From Bog-756 sp963837805 (GTDB lineage Bacteria > Actinomycetota > Acidimicrobiia > Acidimicrobiales > RAAP-2), in contig CAWIOU010000023.1 in the NCBI GenBank assembly GCA_963837805.1, forward strand, positions 558,001-622,000: a stretch of DNA of 64,000 nucleotides. Direction: 5' to 3'. Made by a program: the position numbers and the translations under genes. This document shows positions 23,433 to 34,769 of this stretch, in pieces. The notes beneath the pieces were generated by a model, which had not been told where the DNA came from, did not search any database, and saw nothing but the letters and a program-made list of their open reading frames with translations. How positions within the stretch are numbered: the stretch's first letter is position 1; each line of letters begins with the position of its first letter.

Positions 23433-26198
23433 CTAGCGCTTGGTCTTGGCCCCGGCCTTGGCCTTGGCCGCCGGCTTCGACCCCGGCTTCCCCCGGAGGG
23501 CGGCGTAGGTGTGATCGTCCAGGACGGCCTGGGCGGCGGCCAGCCTGGCGATGGGGACCCGGAAGGGCGAGCAGCTCACGTAGTCGAGGCCGGCCTTGGC
23601 GAAGGTGGCAATCGACTCGGGGTCGCCGCCGTGCTCGCCGCACACCCCGATCTTCAGCGTGGGCCGGGTGCGCCGCCCCCGCTCGACGCCCAGCCTGACC
23701 AGCTCACCGACGCCGTCCGCATCGACCACCTCGAACGGGTTGTTCTTCAACAGACCCTGCTCCAGGTAGGCCGACATCATCCGGCCCTCGACGTCGTCGC
23801 GGCTGAAGCCGAAGGTCATCTGGGTCAGGTCGTTGGTTCCGAACGAGAAGAAGTCGGCCACCTCGGCGATCTCACCGGCGCGCAACGCGGCGCGCGGCGT
23901 CTCGATCATCGTGCCGATCAACACCTCCAGTGAGCCTGACCGGGCCTTGGACCCCCGGGCCGGCTTGCCCGGACCAGAGGGCGAGCCGAGACCGGGCACC
24001 GACGCCGCCGCCTTGGCCTCGGCGATGGCCGCCTCCACCCAGGTGCGGGCCAGGGCCATCTCCTCGCGGGACACGGTGAGGGGGATCATGATCTCCACCA
24101 CCGGATGGCCGCCCACCGCCACCCGGTCGAGAGCCGCCTCCATCAGGGCACGCACCTGCATGGCGTAGAGCCCGGGCTTGATCACGCCCAGCCGCACCCC
24201 CCTGGTGCCGAGCATCGGGTTGTACTCGTGCCACGCCTTGGCCGCCTCGAACAGTCGGGTCTCCTCCGCGGTCAAGCCCACGGTGGCCTCCTTGATGGCC
24301 AACTCGTCGGTGTCGGGGAGGAATTCGTGGAGCGGTGGGTCGAGGAGCCTGATGGTCACGGGCAGCGAGTCCATGGCCTCGAGGATCTCCTCGAAGTCGG
24401 CCCGCTGAGCCACACGGAGGGCCTCGAGGGCGCCCTCCTCCTCCGCCGGGGTCGAGGCCAGGATCATCCGGCGCACGATGGGAAGGCGGTCCTCGGCCAG
24501 GAACATGTGCTCGGTCCGGCACAGGCCGATGCCCTCGGCCCCGTGGCTCCGGGCATTGGCGGCGTCGGGCCCGTTGTCGGCATTGGCCCGGACTCCGAGG
24601 TGGCCGGCCCGGATACGGTCGGCCCACCCGAGGATGGTCTCGAACTCGGGAGGCGTCTGGCCCTCGGCCACCGGCACCTGGCCGAGGACGACGGTTCCGT
24701 TGGTCCCGTCGACCGAGATCCAGTCCCCTTCGTTGACCACGGTGTCGCCCACCGAGAACGACGAGGCCGCCACCCGCACCGCTTCGGCGCCCACCACCGC
24801 CGGCTTCCCCCATCCCCGGGCCACCACCGCGGCATGGCTGACCAGACCACCCCGGGCCGTGAGGATCCCTTCGGCGGCCAGCATCCCGTGCACGTCGTCG
24901 GGCGACGTCTCGTTGCGGACCAGCACCACCTTCTCGCCCCGCTCGGCAGCGGCCTGGGCATCGTCGGCGGTGAGGTAGACCCGGCCCACCGCCGCACCCG
25001 GGGACGCCCCCAGGCCCTTGGCCAGCACGTCGTAGCCGGTGCCGGAGAACTGCGGGTGGAGCACCTGGTCGAGGTGCTCGCCGGTGATCCGCTGCACCGC
25101 CTCCTCCTTGGTCAGGCGGATGGCCCGCTCCCCCACCATGTCGACGGCCATCTTGAGCGCGGCCCGTCCGGTGCGCTTGCCCACCCGGGTCTGGAGCATC
25201 CACAACTTGCCCTGCTCGATGGTGAACTCGGTGTCGCACATGTCCCGGTAATGCGATTCGAGACGGGCGAAGATGGCGAGCAGCTCCTTGTGGATCTTCG
25301 GGAACCGGTCCTTCAGGGCGGAAAGCGGCTCGGTGTTCCGGATGCCGGCCACCACGTCCTCCCCCTGGGCGTTGACCAGGAAATCGCCGTACTCGCCGGT
25401 GGCGCCGGTGGCCGGGTCGCGGGTGAAGCCCACACCGGTCCCCGAGGTGTCGTCGCGGTTACCGAACACCATGGCCTGCACGTTGACCGCGGTACCGAGG
25501 TCATGGGCGATTCGCTCTCTGACCCGGTAGGCGATGGCCCTCGGACCGTTCCACGAGGCGAACACCGCTTCGATGGCCCCGCGCAGCTGCTGATCGGGAT
25601 CCTGGGGGAACGGCTTTCCGGTGTGGCGCTCGACGATCTGCTGGTAGGCGTCGACCAGGTAGCGGAGCAGCTCGATGGGAACACCGGCGTCGGAGTTGGT
25701 CCCGGCCAGCTCCTTGGCCGCGTCGAGCAGGCTGTCGAACTCGTCGGCGGGGATGCCGAGGACGATCCGGCCGTACATGGCCACGAACCGCCGGTAGGAG
25801 TCGTAGGCGAACCGCTCGTCGTCGGTCTGCTTGGCCAGGCCCTCGACCGACTGGTCGTTGAGCCCGAGGTTGAGAACGGTGTCCATCATGCCGGGCATGG
25901 AGAACTTGGCCCCCGACCGGACCGACACCAGGAGGGGGTCGCTCGGGTCCCCGATGCGCTTGCCCATCTTCTTCTCGAGCCTCGCCCTGGCCTTGGCCAC
26001 CTCGCCGGTCAGGCCGTCGGGCCACCCGCCCTCCATGTAGTCGCGGCAGGCGGTGGTCCCGATGGTGAACCCGGGAGGGACCGGCAGCTCGAGCACGGAC
26101 GTCATCTCGGCCAGGTTGGCGCCCTTGCCACCGAGGAGATCCTTCATGTCCATGGGTGGCTTGCGGTGGGCATGGTCGAAGTCGAAGACGTACGGCAT
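23433..26198 (-). CDS. ppdK: Pyruvate, phosphate dikinase
   Basis: 921 residues. It interconverts pyruvate + ATP + phosphate and PEP + AMP + PPi. Order of domains: ATP-grasp nucleotide-binding (GGKGANLAEMTSVLELPVPP at the start), the swivelling phosphohistidine domain (GGLVSHAAVVARGWGKPAVV, catalytic His455), and the C-terminal PEP/pyruvate barrel (SFGTNDLTQMTFGFSRDD, then GVCGEHGGDPESI with the catalytic Cys). A Lys/Ala-rich tail of about 15 residues (AAKAKAGAKTKR) is unusual. The ATG at 26198 matches the conserved N-terminus (MPYVFDFD); the open frame upstream is not conserved. It lies between dnaG and glyS on the same strand. Confidence 0.96.
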   Translation of the reverse strand: MPYVFDFDHAHRKPPMDMKDLLGGKGANLAEMTSVLELPVPPGFTIGTTACRDYMEGGWPDGLTGEVAKARARLEKKMGKRIGDPSDPLLVSVRSGAKFSMPGMMDTVLNLGLNDQSVEGLAKQTDDERFAYDSYRRFVAMYGRIVLGIPADEFDSLLDAAKELAGTNSDAGVPIELLRYLVDAYQQIVERHTGKPFPQDPDQQLRGAIEAVFASWNGPRAIAYRVRERIAHDLGTAVNVQAMVFGNRDDTSGTGVGFTRDPATGATGEYGDFLVNAQGEDVVAGIRNTEPLSALKDRFPKIHKELLAIFARLESHYRDMCDTEFTIEQGKLWMLQTRVGKRTGRAALKMAVDMVGERAIRLTKEEAVQRITGEHLDQVLHPQFSGTGYDVLAKGLGASPGAAVGRVYLTADDAQAAAERGEKVVLVRNETSPDDVHGMLAAEGILTARGGLVSHAAVVARGWGKPAVVGAEAVRVAASSFSVGDTVVNEGDWISVDGTNGTVVLGQVPVAEGQTPPEFETILGWADRIRAGHLGVRANADNGPDAANARSHGAEGIGLCRTEHMFLAEDRLPIVRRMILASTPAEEEGALEALRVAQRADFEEILEAMDSLPVTIRLLDPPLHEFLPDTDELAIKEATVGLTAEETRLFEAAKAWHEYNPMLGTRGVRLGVIKPGLYAMQVRALMEAALDRVAVGGHPVVEIMIPLTVSREEMALARTWVEAAIAEAKAAASVPGLGSPSGPGKPARGSKARSGSLEVLIGTMIETPRAALRAGEIAEVADFFSFGTNDLTQMTFGFSRDDVEGRMMSAYLEQGLLKNNPFEVVDADGVGELVRLGVERGRRTRPTLKIGVCGEHGGDPESIATFAKAGLDYVSCSPFRVPIARLAAAQAVLDDHTYAALRGKPGSKPAAKAKAGAKTKR

Positions 26199-26328
26199 CG
26201 GGGCAGGGCTCCTGAGGGTGGAATGGAAGTGGGCTTCGCTGCAGCGCCCCGTGCCGGCAGCCCGCACGGTCGCAGGCCATTCAGCCTACCTGGCGGCCGT
26301 CAGGCCCAGAGACGATGCCGGGCCGCGC

Positions 26329-27643
<1,315 letters not shown>

Positions 27644-27669
<26 letters not shown>

Positions 27670-28831
27670 AGGGGGGCATGGTACCGGCTGGTGCCGCGTC
27701 CCCGACCCCGACCGGCAGGCGCCGACCGGCGTCGACCCGCAGCCGGGCGGTCACCGCGTTGGCCAGCAGGCGGCCGCGGACGGTGAGCACGACCCGACCG
27801 TCGGTCCGCTCGACCAACCCCTCGAGGTCGGGATCGTCGGGCAGGGCGGCGGCCGGGACCCCGGCCCGGGTCCGCAACCCGAGGGCGAGCGCTTCGAAGC
27901 GTCGCTGCTCGTCGGTCAGCACCTCGTCGCCGGCCGTCGTGGGGTGACCCCCCGCCACCAGGGCCACGTACCGGTCCGGGGTCCTGACGTTCCACCATCG
28001 GCGGCCGGCCCGGTGCGAATGGGCCGCCGATCCGATGCCGCGGTAGTCCCCCTGCTCCCAATAGAGGCGGTTGTGGCGGCACTCGTGGCCGGGCCGGGCC
28101 CAGTTGGAGATCTCCTCCCACCGGTAGCCGGCCTGATCCAGGATGGCGTCGGCCCGCTCGTACCTCCGGGCCTGGGTGTCGTCGTCGGGGTGGCGGCCCG
28201 GGTCGCCGGCCAGCGGTGTGCCCGGCTCCACCGTCAGCGAGTACGCACTGACGTGGGGCGGGGGGACGGGCAGGGCGACCACGTCGCCGAGGCTCTTCTC
28301 CCAGTCGCCGTCATCCTCGCCGGCCCCACCGATGATCAGGTCCACGTTCCAGCTGGCCAACCCGGCCCCGGCCACCGCCTCGGCGGCCTCGGCCACCTGG
28401 TCGACCCCGTGGCGCCGGCCCAGGCCGGCGAGCACGTGGGGGACCGTCGACTGCACGCCCACCGAGACCCGGGTCACCCCGCCGGCCCGGTAGGCGGCCA
28501 GTCGGTCGGGCGTGACGTCCTCGGGATTGCACTCCACCGTCACCTCGGCGTCGGCCCGGCGGGGCACGGCGTCGAGGATGGCCACCAGCAGATCGGCCGG
28601 TAGTCGGGACGGGGTGCCGCCGCCGAAGAAGACCGATGTGGCCGGCGGCAGCCCCTCGTCGACCAGCGCCCGTTCGATCTCGGCCACGCACGCCGATGCG
28701 TACTCCACCATCAGGTGGTCGCGGTCGGTGTAGGTGGCGAACGCGCAGTAGTCGCAACGGGACCGGCAGAAGGGCACGTGCACGTAGACCCCGAAACCGG
28801 CATCCCGGTCCGACGCGTCCGACGGCTTCAC
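27644..28831 (-). CDS. hemW: Radical SAM heme chaperone HemW
   Basis: 395 residues. It resembles oxygen-independent coproporphyrinogen oxidase but belongs to the HemW branch, which delivers heme to target enzymes. The radical SAM cluster motif is HVPFCRSRCDYC (Cys22, Cys26, Cys29), with the GGG-type FFGGGTPSRLP SAM-binding stretch and the HemW-type C-terminal winged domain (FEALALGLRTRAGV). It starts at GTG 28831; the ATG further upstream lies deep inside recO. The 3' end overlaps glyS. Gene order recO-hemW-glyS suggests one transcript. Confidence 0.92.
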
Positions 28832-28869
28832 TGCCGCCGGCCCACCCTCGGGGTGGTGGCAGGCCCCGG

Positions 28870-29595
28870 TCACGACACCTGGCCCGACCGTACCGAGCGG
28901 AGGCGGCGGTCGAGATGGGCCTCCATGGCCTCGGTGGCCAGGGTGGTGACCTCGTCGGTGACCGGCGAACGGGGCTCGGCCAACACCCCGGCCAGGCCCC
29001 CACCGAGGGTGCGGCGCAGCAGCATCAAGCCGTCGGGGGACAGTGGCCGTCCGCGACGGCAGCTCCGGCACAGGACGCCGCCCTCGACCAGGTCGAAGGC
29101 CACCAGCAGGTCGACGTCCTCTTCACCGCACGACACGCACATGTCGAGGACGGGGGCCGAACCCTCGAGGGCCAGCGCCTTGAGGAAGAAGGCGGGCGCC
29201 ACCATCGGCGAATTGCGGTCGGCCAGGGCGGCGATGGCTCCGACCAGCATCTCGTAGAGGCGGGGGTTGCCGTGCCGCTCCTGACCGATCTGGTCCACCA
29301 CCTCGAGCATCGACATGGCCGCGTTCATCCGGTCGAGATCCTCGCGGACGGCCCGGAACGTATCGATGACCTCGACCTGGTTGATGGTGTCCAGATCGCC
29401 CCGACCCTGCCAACCGAGCAGGGCGACGTGGCTCAGGGGCTCGAGTCGCGAGCCGAACTTGGACGTGGTGCGCCGGACCCCCTTGGCCACCGCCCGCACC
29501 TTGCCGTGCTCTTCGGTCATCAGGGTGACGATCCGGTCCGCCTCGCCGAGGCGGATGGTGCGCAACACCACTCCCCGGTCGCGAAAGAGGGTCAT
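28870..29595 (-). CDS. recO: DNA repair protein RecO
   Basis: 241 residues. It loads RecA with RecR in gap repair. The N-terminal OB fold (RDRGVVLRTIRLGEADRIVT) is followed by a helical domain and a Cys4 zinc finger (CVSCGEE and LCRSCRRG). The ATG at 29595 overlaps the stop of the upstream membrane protein by ATGA. The length is normal for actinobacterial RecO. Confidence 0.95.
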   Translation of the reverse strand: MTLFRDRGVVLRTIRLGEADRIVTLMTEEHGKVRAVAKGVRRTTSKFGSRLEPLSHVALLGWQGRGDLDTINQVEVIDTFRAVREDLDRMNAAMSMLEVVDQIGQERHGNPRLYEMLVGAIAALADRNSPMVAPAFFLKALALEGSAPVLDMCVSCGEEDVDLLVAFDLVEGGVLCRSCRRGRPLSPDGLMLLRRTLGGGLAGVLAEPRSPVTDEVTTLATEAMEAHLDRRLRSVRSGQVS

Positions 29596-29939
29596 CTCGG
29601 CTCGCGTGGCTCCTCGGCGGACGCGCCCGACAGTGGTGTCTTGCCGTTGGCCGGCTTGACCGGGCCGTTGGGACCGGACGACGACAGGGGCGCCTGCCCG
29701 CCGCCGACCGGGCGCCCCGGGGACCGGCCGTGGGTGCGTCCTCCCCCGAGCAGGTTGTTGGCGGCGATGAGCCCGAACAGCACCGGTGGGATCACCACCA
29801 GCGGGGCGACCGGGGTGAAGCCGGCCACGTACATGAGCACGATGCCGCCGTAGAGGAGGACACCGAGCACGATGCCGGTGATGATCCACACCCCGCCGGC
29901 GTCATCGGGCCGCCGGTCGGCGTCGGCCCCCGGCGTCAT
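29592..29939 (-). CDS. Small membrane protein before recO
   Basis: 115 residues with two transmembrane helices (ITGIVLGVLLYGGIVLMYVA, and LVVIPPVLFGLIAANNLLGG). It has polar, Pro/Gly-rich cytoplasmic ends. No family is recognised. It is coupled to recO by an ATGA overlap and lies just after uppS on the same strand. Confidence 0.65.
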   Translation of the reverse strand: MTPGADADRRPDDAGGVWIITGIVLGVLLYGGIVLMYVAGFTPVAPLVVIPPVLFGLIAANNLLGGGRTHGRSPGRPVGGGQAPLSSSGPNGPVKPANGKTPLSGASAEEPREPR

Positions 29940-29952
29940 CGCCCACCACCCA

Positions 29953-30696
29953 TCAGGTCACCCCGCCGTAACGACGCTGCCGCTGCTGGAAGTCGCGCAC
30001 CGCCTCGAACAGATGGGTGCGGCGGAAGTCCGGCCACAGCACGTCGTCGAAGACGAGCTCGCTGTAGGCCAGCTGCCAGAGGAGGAAGTTGGAGATGCGG
30101 TGCTCGCCCGAGGTGCGGATGACCAGATCGGGATCGGGCTGGTCGGGGAAGTAGAGCCGGGAGCGGATGGCCTTCTCGTCGACCTTGGCCGCTGCCACGC
30201 CTTCGGACACCAGCTGTCGCACGGCGTCGACGATCTCGGCCCGGCCTCCGTAGTTGAAGGCCATGGTCAGGGTGCAGCGGCGGTTCCGGGCGGTGAGCTC
30301 GATCGACTCGTCCATTCGCCGCAGCACCCGCTTGGGGACCCGCCAGTCGCGGCGGCCGGCGAACCGGATCCGCACCCCCTTCTCGTGCAGCTCGTCGCGC
30401 CGGCGGACCAGCAGGCTCTCGTTGAATCCCATCAGGTAGCGGACCTCGTCGGCCGGCCGTCGCCAGTTCTCGGTCGAGAAGGCGTACATGGTGATCCAGG
30501 GGATGCCGAGCTCGAGCGCGCCCTCCACCGCGTCCAGCAGGGCAGCCTCGCCGGCGGCGTGCCCCTCGGTGCGGGGCAGTCCCCGGCGGGCCGCCCACCG
30601 CCCGTTGCCGTCCATGACGCAGGCCACGTGCGCGGGAACCGGGCCGTCGGCCAGGTCGGTCGCCGACAGGGTGGGCCGATCGCTCCTCCCCGGCAT
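29953..30696 (-). CDS. uppS: Isoprenyl transferase / undecaprenyl diphosphate synthase
   Basis: 247 residues. It condenses isopentenyl diphosphate with an allylic primer to make the polyprenyl carrier lipid for cell-wall synthesis. Motifs: VMDGNGRWAARRGLPRTEGH (catalytic Asp), ITMYAFSTENWRRP, the hydrophobic tunnel helix region, and DLVIRTSGEHRISNFLLWQL near the C-terminus. The start is ATG at 30696. The cluster order uppS, membrane protein, recO is common in actinobacteria. Confidence 0.96.
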   Translation of the reverse strand: MPGRSDRPTLSATDLADGPVPAHVACVMDGNGRWAARRGLPRTEGHAAGEAALLDAVEGALELGIPWITMYAFSTENWRRPADEVRYLMGFNESLLVRRRDELHEKGVRIRFAGRRDWRVPKRVLRRMDESIELTARNRRCTLTMAFNYGGRAEIVDAVRQLVSEGVAAAKVDEKAIRSRLYFPDQPDPDLVIRTSGEHRISNFLLWQLAYSELVFDDVLWPDFRRTHLFEAVRDFQQRQRRYGGVT

Positions 30697-30838
30697 CTCG
30701 GGTCCCGGCCCGTTCCTGTTTCACGGTGCGAACCTACAGTCTCCCCGACCCGGGTCGTGCCCGGCGGGCGTCCCGCCCAGGGCTCAGCGGCGGGGCCTGT
30801 GTCTTGAGTGCCGGGGCCGTGGGCACTAGACCCTCCCC

Positions 30839-31597
30839 ATGTCCCCGCTGGATGCACTGGCCATCTTCGCCGCCGGTCTGGCCGCCGGGACCATCAACGT
30901 CATCGTGGGGTCGGGCTCGCTCATCACCTTCCCCACCCTGCTGGCCCTGGGCTACCCGCCGGTGCTGGCCAACGTGTCCAACAACGTCGGTCTGGTCCCC
31001 GGCAACATGAGCGCCACCTTCGCCTACCGGCGCGAGCTGGTCGGGCAGCGGCGCCGGCTGATCCAGCTCGGGTCGGCGTCGCTGGTCGGAGGGCTGATCG
31101 GGGCCATTCTCCTCCTCGCCCTCCCCCACAGCGTGTTCAAGGCAGCCGTGCCCGCCCTCATCGCCCTGGCCTCGGTGCTGATGGTGCTCCAACCCCGGAT
31201 GAGCGCCCGGATGGAGCGCCGGGGAACCCGGCCGGCCCACGGGGGCATCGCCCTGGTGGCCGGGGTCCTCCTCACCGGCGTCTACGGCGGTTACTTCGGC
31301 GCCGCCCAGGGCGTCGTCCTCATCGCCCTGCTGGCCATCTTCATCGACGACGACCTGCAGCGCCTCAACGGGACCAAGAACGCGCTGGCCCTCATCGTCA
31401 ACGCGGTGGCCGGGATCCTCTTCGTCACCACCACCGACGTCTCGTGGTCGGTGGCCGGGCTGATCGCCCTGGGATCGGTCATCGGCGGCCAGGTCGGCGG
31501 GCGGATCGGCCGGCGACTGCCCGCCACGGTGCTGCGGTGGGTCATCGTCAGCGTCGGGCTGGGCGTCGCCGTCGTCCTGGCTGTGGCGTGGCATTGA
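30839..31597 (+). CDS. TauE/SafE (TSUP) family membrane transporter
   Basis: 252 residues with about eight transmembrane helices. The N-terminal GTINVIVGSGSLITFPTLLA and the repeated GGYFGAAQGVVLIALLA (second half) are the two G-rich repeats of the 4-toluene-sulfonate uptake permease (TSUP) family. Such proteins carry sulfite, sulfonates or organosulfur anions. The ATG at 30839 starts MSPLDALAIF. It is divergent from uppS. Confidence 0.9.
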   Translation: MSPLDALAIFAAGLAAGTINVIVGSGSLITFPTLLALGYPPVLANVSNNVGLVPGNMSATFAYRRELVGQRRRLIQLGSASLVGGLIGAILLLALPHSVFKAAVPALIALASVLMVLQPRMSARMERRGTRPAHGGIALVAGVLLTGVYGGYFGAAQGVVLIALLAIFIDDDLQRLNGTKNALALIVNAVAGILFVTTTDVSWSVAGLIALGSVIGGQVGGRIGRRLPATVLRWVIVSVGLGVAVVLAVAWH

Positions 31598-31645
31598 ATC
31601 GCCGGTGGCACTGGCACTCCCACCGGCGTTGCCTAGGGTCATCGG

Positions 31646-33794
31646 ATGACCGACGTGGTGGCCACGACACTGGCCGAGGTGGCCGCCGCGCTCCCGGCGG
31701 GGGCGAGTCCCGCCCGGGCCAGCAGGCAGATGGCCTCGGCGGTGGGCCGGGCCATGGCCGGAGGCCGGCACCTGGTGGTGCAGGCCGGCACCGGTACCGG
31801 CAAGTCCCTGGCCTACCTGATCCCCGCCGCCCTCTCCGGCCAGCGGGTCGTGGTCGCCACCGCCACCAAGGCCCTGCAGGACCAGCTCGCCACCAAGGAC
31901 CTGCCCCTGGTGGCCGCGGCCGTCGAGGGCGCCTTCTCGTTCGCCGTGCTCAAGGGACGGAGCAACTACCTGTGCCGCCAACGCGTCTCGGAGATCGGAG
32001 GCCGCGGCCAGCAGCTGTCCCTCCCGCCCGGCGGGGCCGATCCCCCCGACGCCGACGACCCGCTGACGCCGGCTGAGACGAGGCGACGGCGGCGGCGACC
32101 CGGTCGACGGCGGCCGGCTCGGGGAGCAGGTCAGGCGGCTGGTCCGGTGGGCGGAGGACACCACCACCGGCGACCGGGCCGAGCTCGAGTTCGAACCGCA
32201 CTTCCGGGCCTGGGCCATGGTCTCGACCACCGCCCGCGAGTGCCCGGGAGCGTTCCGGTGCCCGTCGGGACACGAGTGCTTCGCCGAGGACGCCCGGGCC
32301 CGGGCGGCCGATGCCGACGTGGTCGTGGTCAACACCCACCTGTACGGCGCCCATCTGGCCAGCGGCGGGGCCGTCCTCCCTCCCCACGAGCTGGTCGTCT
32401 TCGACGAGGCCCACGAGGTCGAGGAGGTCATGACCGACAGCCTCGGGGTCGAGATCGGCCCCGGTCGGTTCCGGGCGCTGGCCGCCACCGCCCGTCCCTT
32501 GCTCGACCCCGGGTCGGCCGGCGCCGTCGACGCCGCTGACGCCGTCTCCGATGCCGGCGACCTCCTCCAGCGGGTGATCCGTCCGCTGGCCGGCCTGCGG
32601 ATCCCGCGCCGGCGACTCGTCGGGGAGGACCCGGACGCCCCGGCACCGGTGGAGGACGAGCCGGTGGAGGCGCCGAGTCCGCCGGCGGAGCCGCTCGGCC
32701 TGGAGCTCGGCCTGGGCGACATCGCCGCCCAGCGGACTCCGGTCCGGGCCCCCGCCCCTCCCTCCCCACCCGGGGCCGAGGCCGGGCTGGCCGAGGTCCT
32801 GGCCCTGGCGTCCGGTCGGGTCAGCCGGCTCGTCGACTCCCTGCGCCGGGCCGAGCGGGAGGCGGGTGACGACGAGCCGTCGGCAGCCCGCTCGAGACGG
32901 GACCGCGTCCTGCTGGCCGCCGGTCACCTGGCCGCCGACCTGGCCCGTCTCACCGCCCTCACCGACGACGAGGTGGCGTGGGTGGACGCCGGCTCGAGGT
33001 CACCGAGCCTGCGGGTCTCCCCCATCGATGTCGGCCCGCTCCTGTCCGAGCACCTGTGGAGCACGGTCACCGGCGTCCTCACCTCGGCCACGGTGCCCCT
33101 CGGACTGCCCGAACGGGTGGGGCTCCCGACCGGCTCCTCCGACGAGCTCGACGTCGGCAGTCCGTTCGACTATCCCCACCACGCCATGTTGTACGTGGCC
33201 CAGGCCCTGCCCGATCGCCGCCGACCCGAGTCGGAGCCGGCCATCCACGACGAGCTCGAGGCCCTGATCAACGCGGCCGGCGGACGCACCCTGGCCCTGT
33301 TCACCAGCTGGCGGGCCATGCACGCCGCCGTCGACGCCCTCGCCGACCGGCTCTCCTTCCCGGTGCTGTCCCAGTCCGACCTGCCCAAACCGGCGCTCAT
33401 CGAGGCGTTCACCACCAGCGAGCCGACCTGTCTCTTCGCCACCCTCGGGTTCTGGCAGGGGGTGGACGTCCCCGGCCGCACCCTCAGCCTGGTCACCCTC
33501 GACCGGATCCCGTTCCCCCGTCCCGACGAGCCGGTGCTGCAGGCCCGGCGCGACCGGGCCGGGGCCGGGGCCTTCGCCGCCGTCGACCTGCCCCGGGCCG
33601 GGACCCTGCTGGCCCAGGGAGCGGGGCGGCTCATCCGGACGGCCGAGGACCGCGGGGTGGTGGCCGTCCTCGACAGCCGGCTGGCCACCGCCCGCTACCG
33701 GGGGGCACTCCTGGCCCGGGTGCCTCCGATGAAGCGGACCATCGACCGTTCCGAGGTCGAGGCCTTCCTCCGCCGCATCACCACTGACGGGTAG
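31646..33794 (+). pseudogene. dinG: DinG-like Fe-S helicase, frameshifted
   Basis: An XPD/DinG-type superfamily 2 helicase in two frames. The first part (from ATG 31646) has Walker A QAGTGTGKSLAYL and the start of the Fe-S domain (GRSNYLCRQRV). The second frame continues from the Fe-S cysteines ECPGAFRCPSGHECF, then the DEAH box VFDEAHEVEEV, and the C-terminal helicase motifs FATLGFWQGVDVPGRTLSLV and QGAGRLIRTAEDRG. The shift lies around 32075-32100, where one extra base (or two missing) in a GGC-rich run changes frame; on the far side VDGGRLGEQVRRLV fits the family. This is probably an assembly or sequencing error, since all motifs are intact. Confidence 0.8.
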
Positions 33795-33803
33795 GCCGGC
33801 CGA

Positions 33804-34769
33804 TCAGAAGCCGAGCCGGTCGAGGGCGTCCTCGCGCTGCTGCCAGTGCTTCTCGACCCGGACGAAGAGCTCGAGGTAGGCGCCCGGCGGCATCTGGGCC
33901 CGCACCGCCGTGCCCACCTCCTTGAGGGTGGCTCCTCCCTTGCCGATGACGATCCCCTTCTGCGAGTCGCGCTCGACCAGGATCTCGCACCGGACCCGCG
34001 GCCACTCCCACTCGGTGACCCGGCAGGCGATGCTGTGGGGGAGCTCGTCCTGCACCCGGTGGAGCAGCTCCTCGCGCACCAGGTCGGCCACCCAGAAGGC
34101 CTCGGCCACGTCGGTGACCATTCCCTCGGGGTAGTACCGCGGACCCGCGGGCATCCGGGCCACCGTCGCCTCCACCAGGGCGGCGACCCCCTCGCCGGAG
34201 GTGGCCGACACCGGGAAGTACTCGACCGGGGTCGGTGGCCCACCGGCCTCCTCGTCGATGCGGTCGACCACGGAGGACACCGCGGTCAGATGGCCGAGGA
34301 CTCCATCGCCGCCCACCCGGTCGATCTTGTTGACCACCACCAGCAGGGTCGGGGTGCCCGCCTCCTCGTCCTCGCCGCCGGTGGGCCGCAACTCCGAGCC
34401 CAGGGAGGCGGAACGGGCCATCGACCGGACCCGGTGGGCCGACTGGGTGAGGACCATCCGGTCGCCCGGGCCCACCGCGCCGCTGGCCTCGACCATGGCC
34501 AGCACGACGTCGACGTCGTCCAGCGACGAGGTGGCCGACTCGTTCATGCGCTCCCCCAGCGCGGTCCGGGGCTTGTGCAGGCCCGGCGTGTCGACGAACA
34601 CCACCTGGGCGTCGGGCCGGTCCAGGACGCCGCGCACCTGGGACCGGGTGGTGTTGGGCCGGGGGGAGGTGATCGAGACCTTGGTGCCGACCATGGTGTT
34701 GACCAGTGTCGACTTGCCCACGTTGGGCCGACCGACCACGGCCGCGAACCCCGAGCGGAAGGCGCTCAC
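33804..34769 (-). CDS. era: Ribosome-associated GTPase Era
   Basis: 321 residues. It acts in 30S ribosome maturation through 16S rRNA. G1 is GRPNVGKST (residues 13-21), G3 is DTPG, G4 is NKID. The C-terminal KH domain ends RDSQKGIVIGKGGATLKEVG. A small insertion between G3 and G4 (about residues 100-130) is present. ATG at 34769. It is convergent with the DinG gene and 4 bp overlaps the corC gene. Confidence 0.96.
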   Translation of the reverse strand: MSAFRSGFAAVVGRPNVGKSTLVNTMVGTKVSITSPRPNTTRSQVRGVLDRPDAQVVFVDTPGLHKPRTALGERMNESATSSLDDVDVVLAMVEASGAVGPGDRMVLTQSAHRVRSMARSASLGSELRPTGGEDEEAGTPTLLVVVNKIDRVGGDGVLGHLTAVSSVVDRIDEEAGGPPTPVEYFPVSATSGEGVAALVEATVARMPAGPRYYPEGMVTDVAEAFWVADLVREELLHRVQDELPHSIACRVTEWEWPRVRCEILVERDSQKGIVIGKGGATLKEVGTAVRAQMPPGAYLELFVRVEKHWQQREDALDRLGF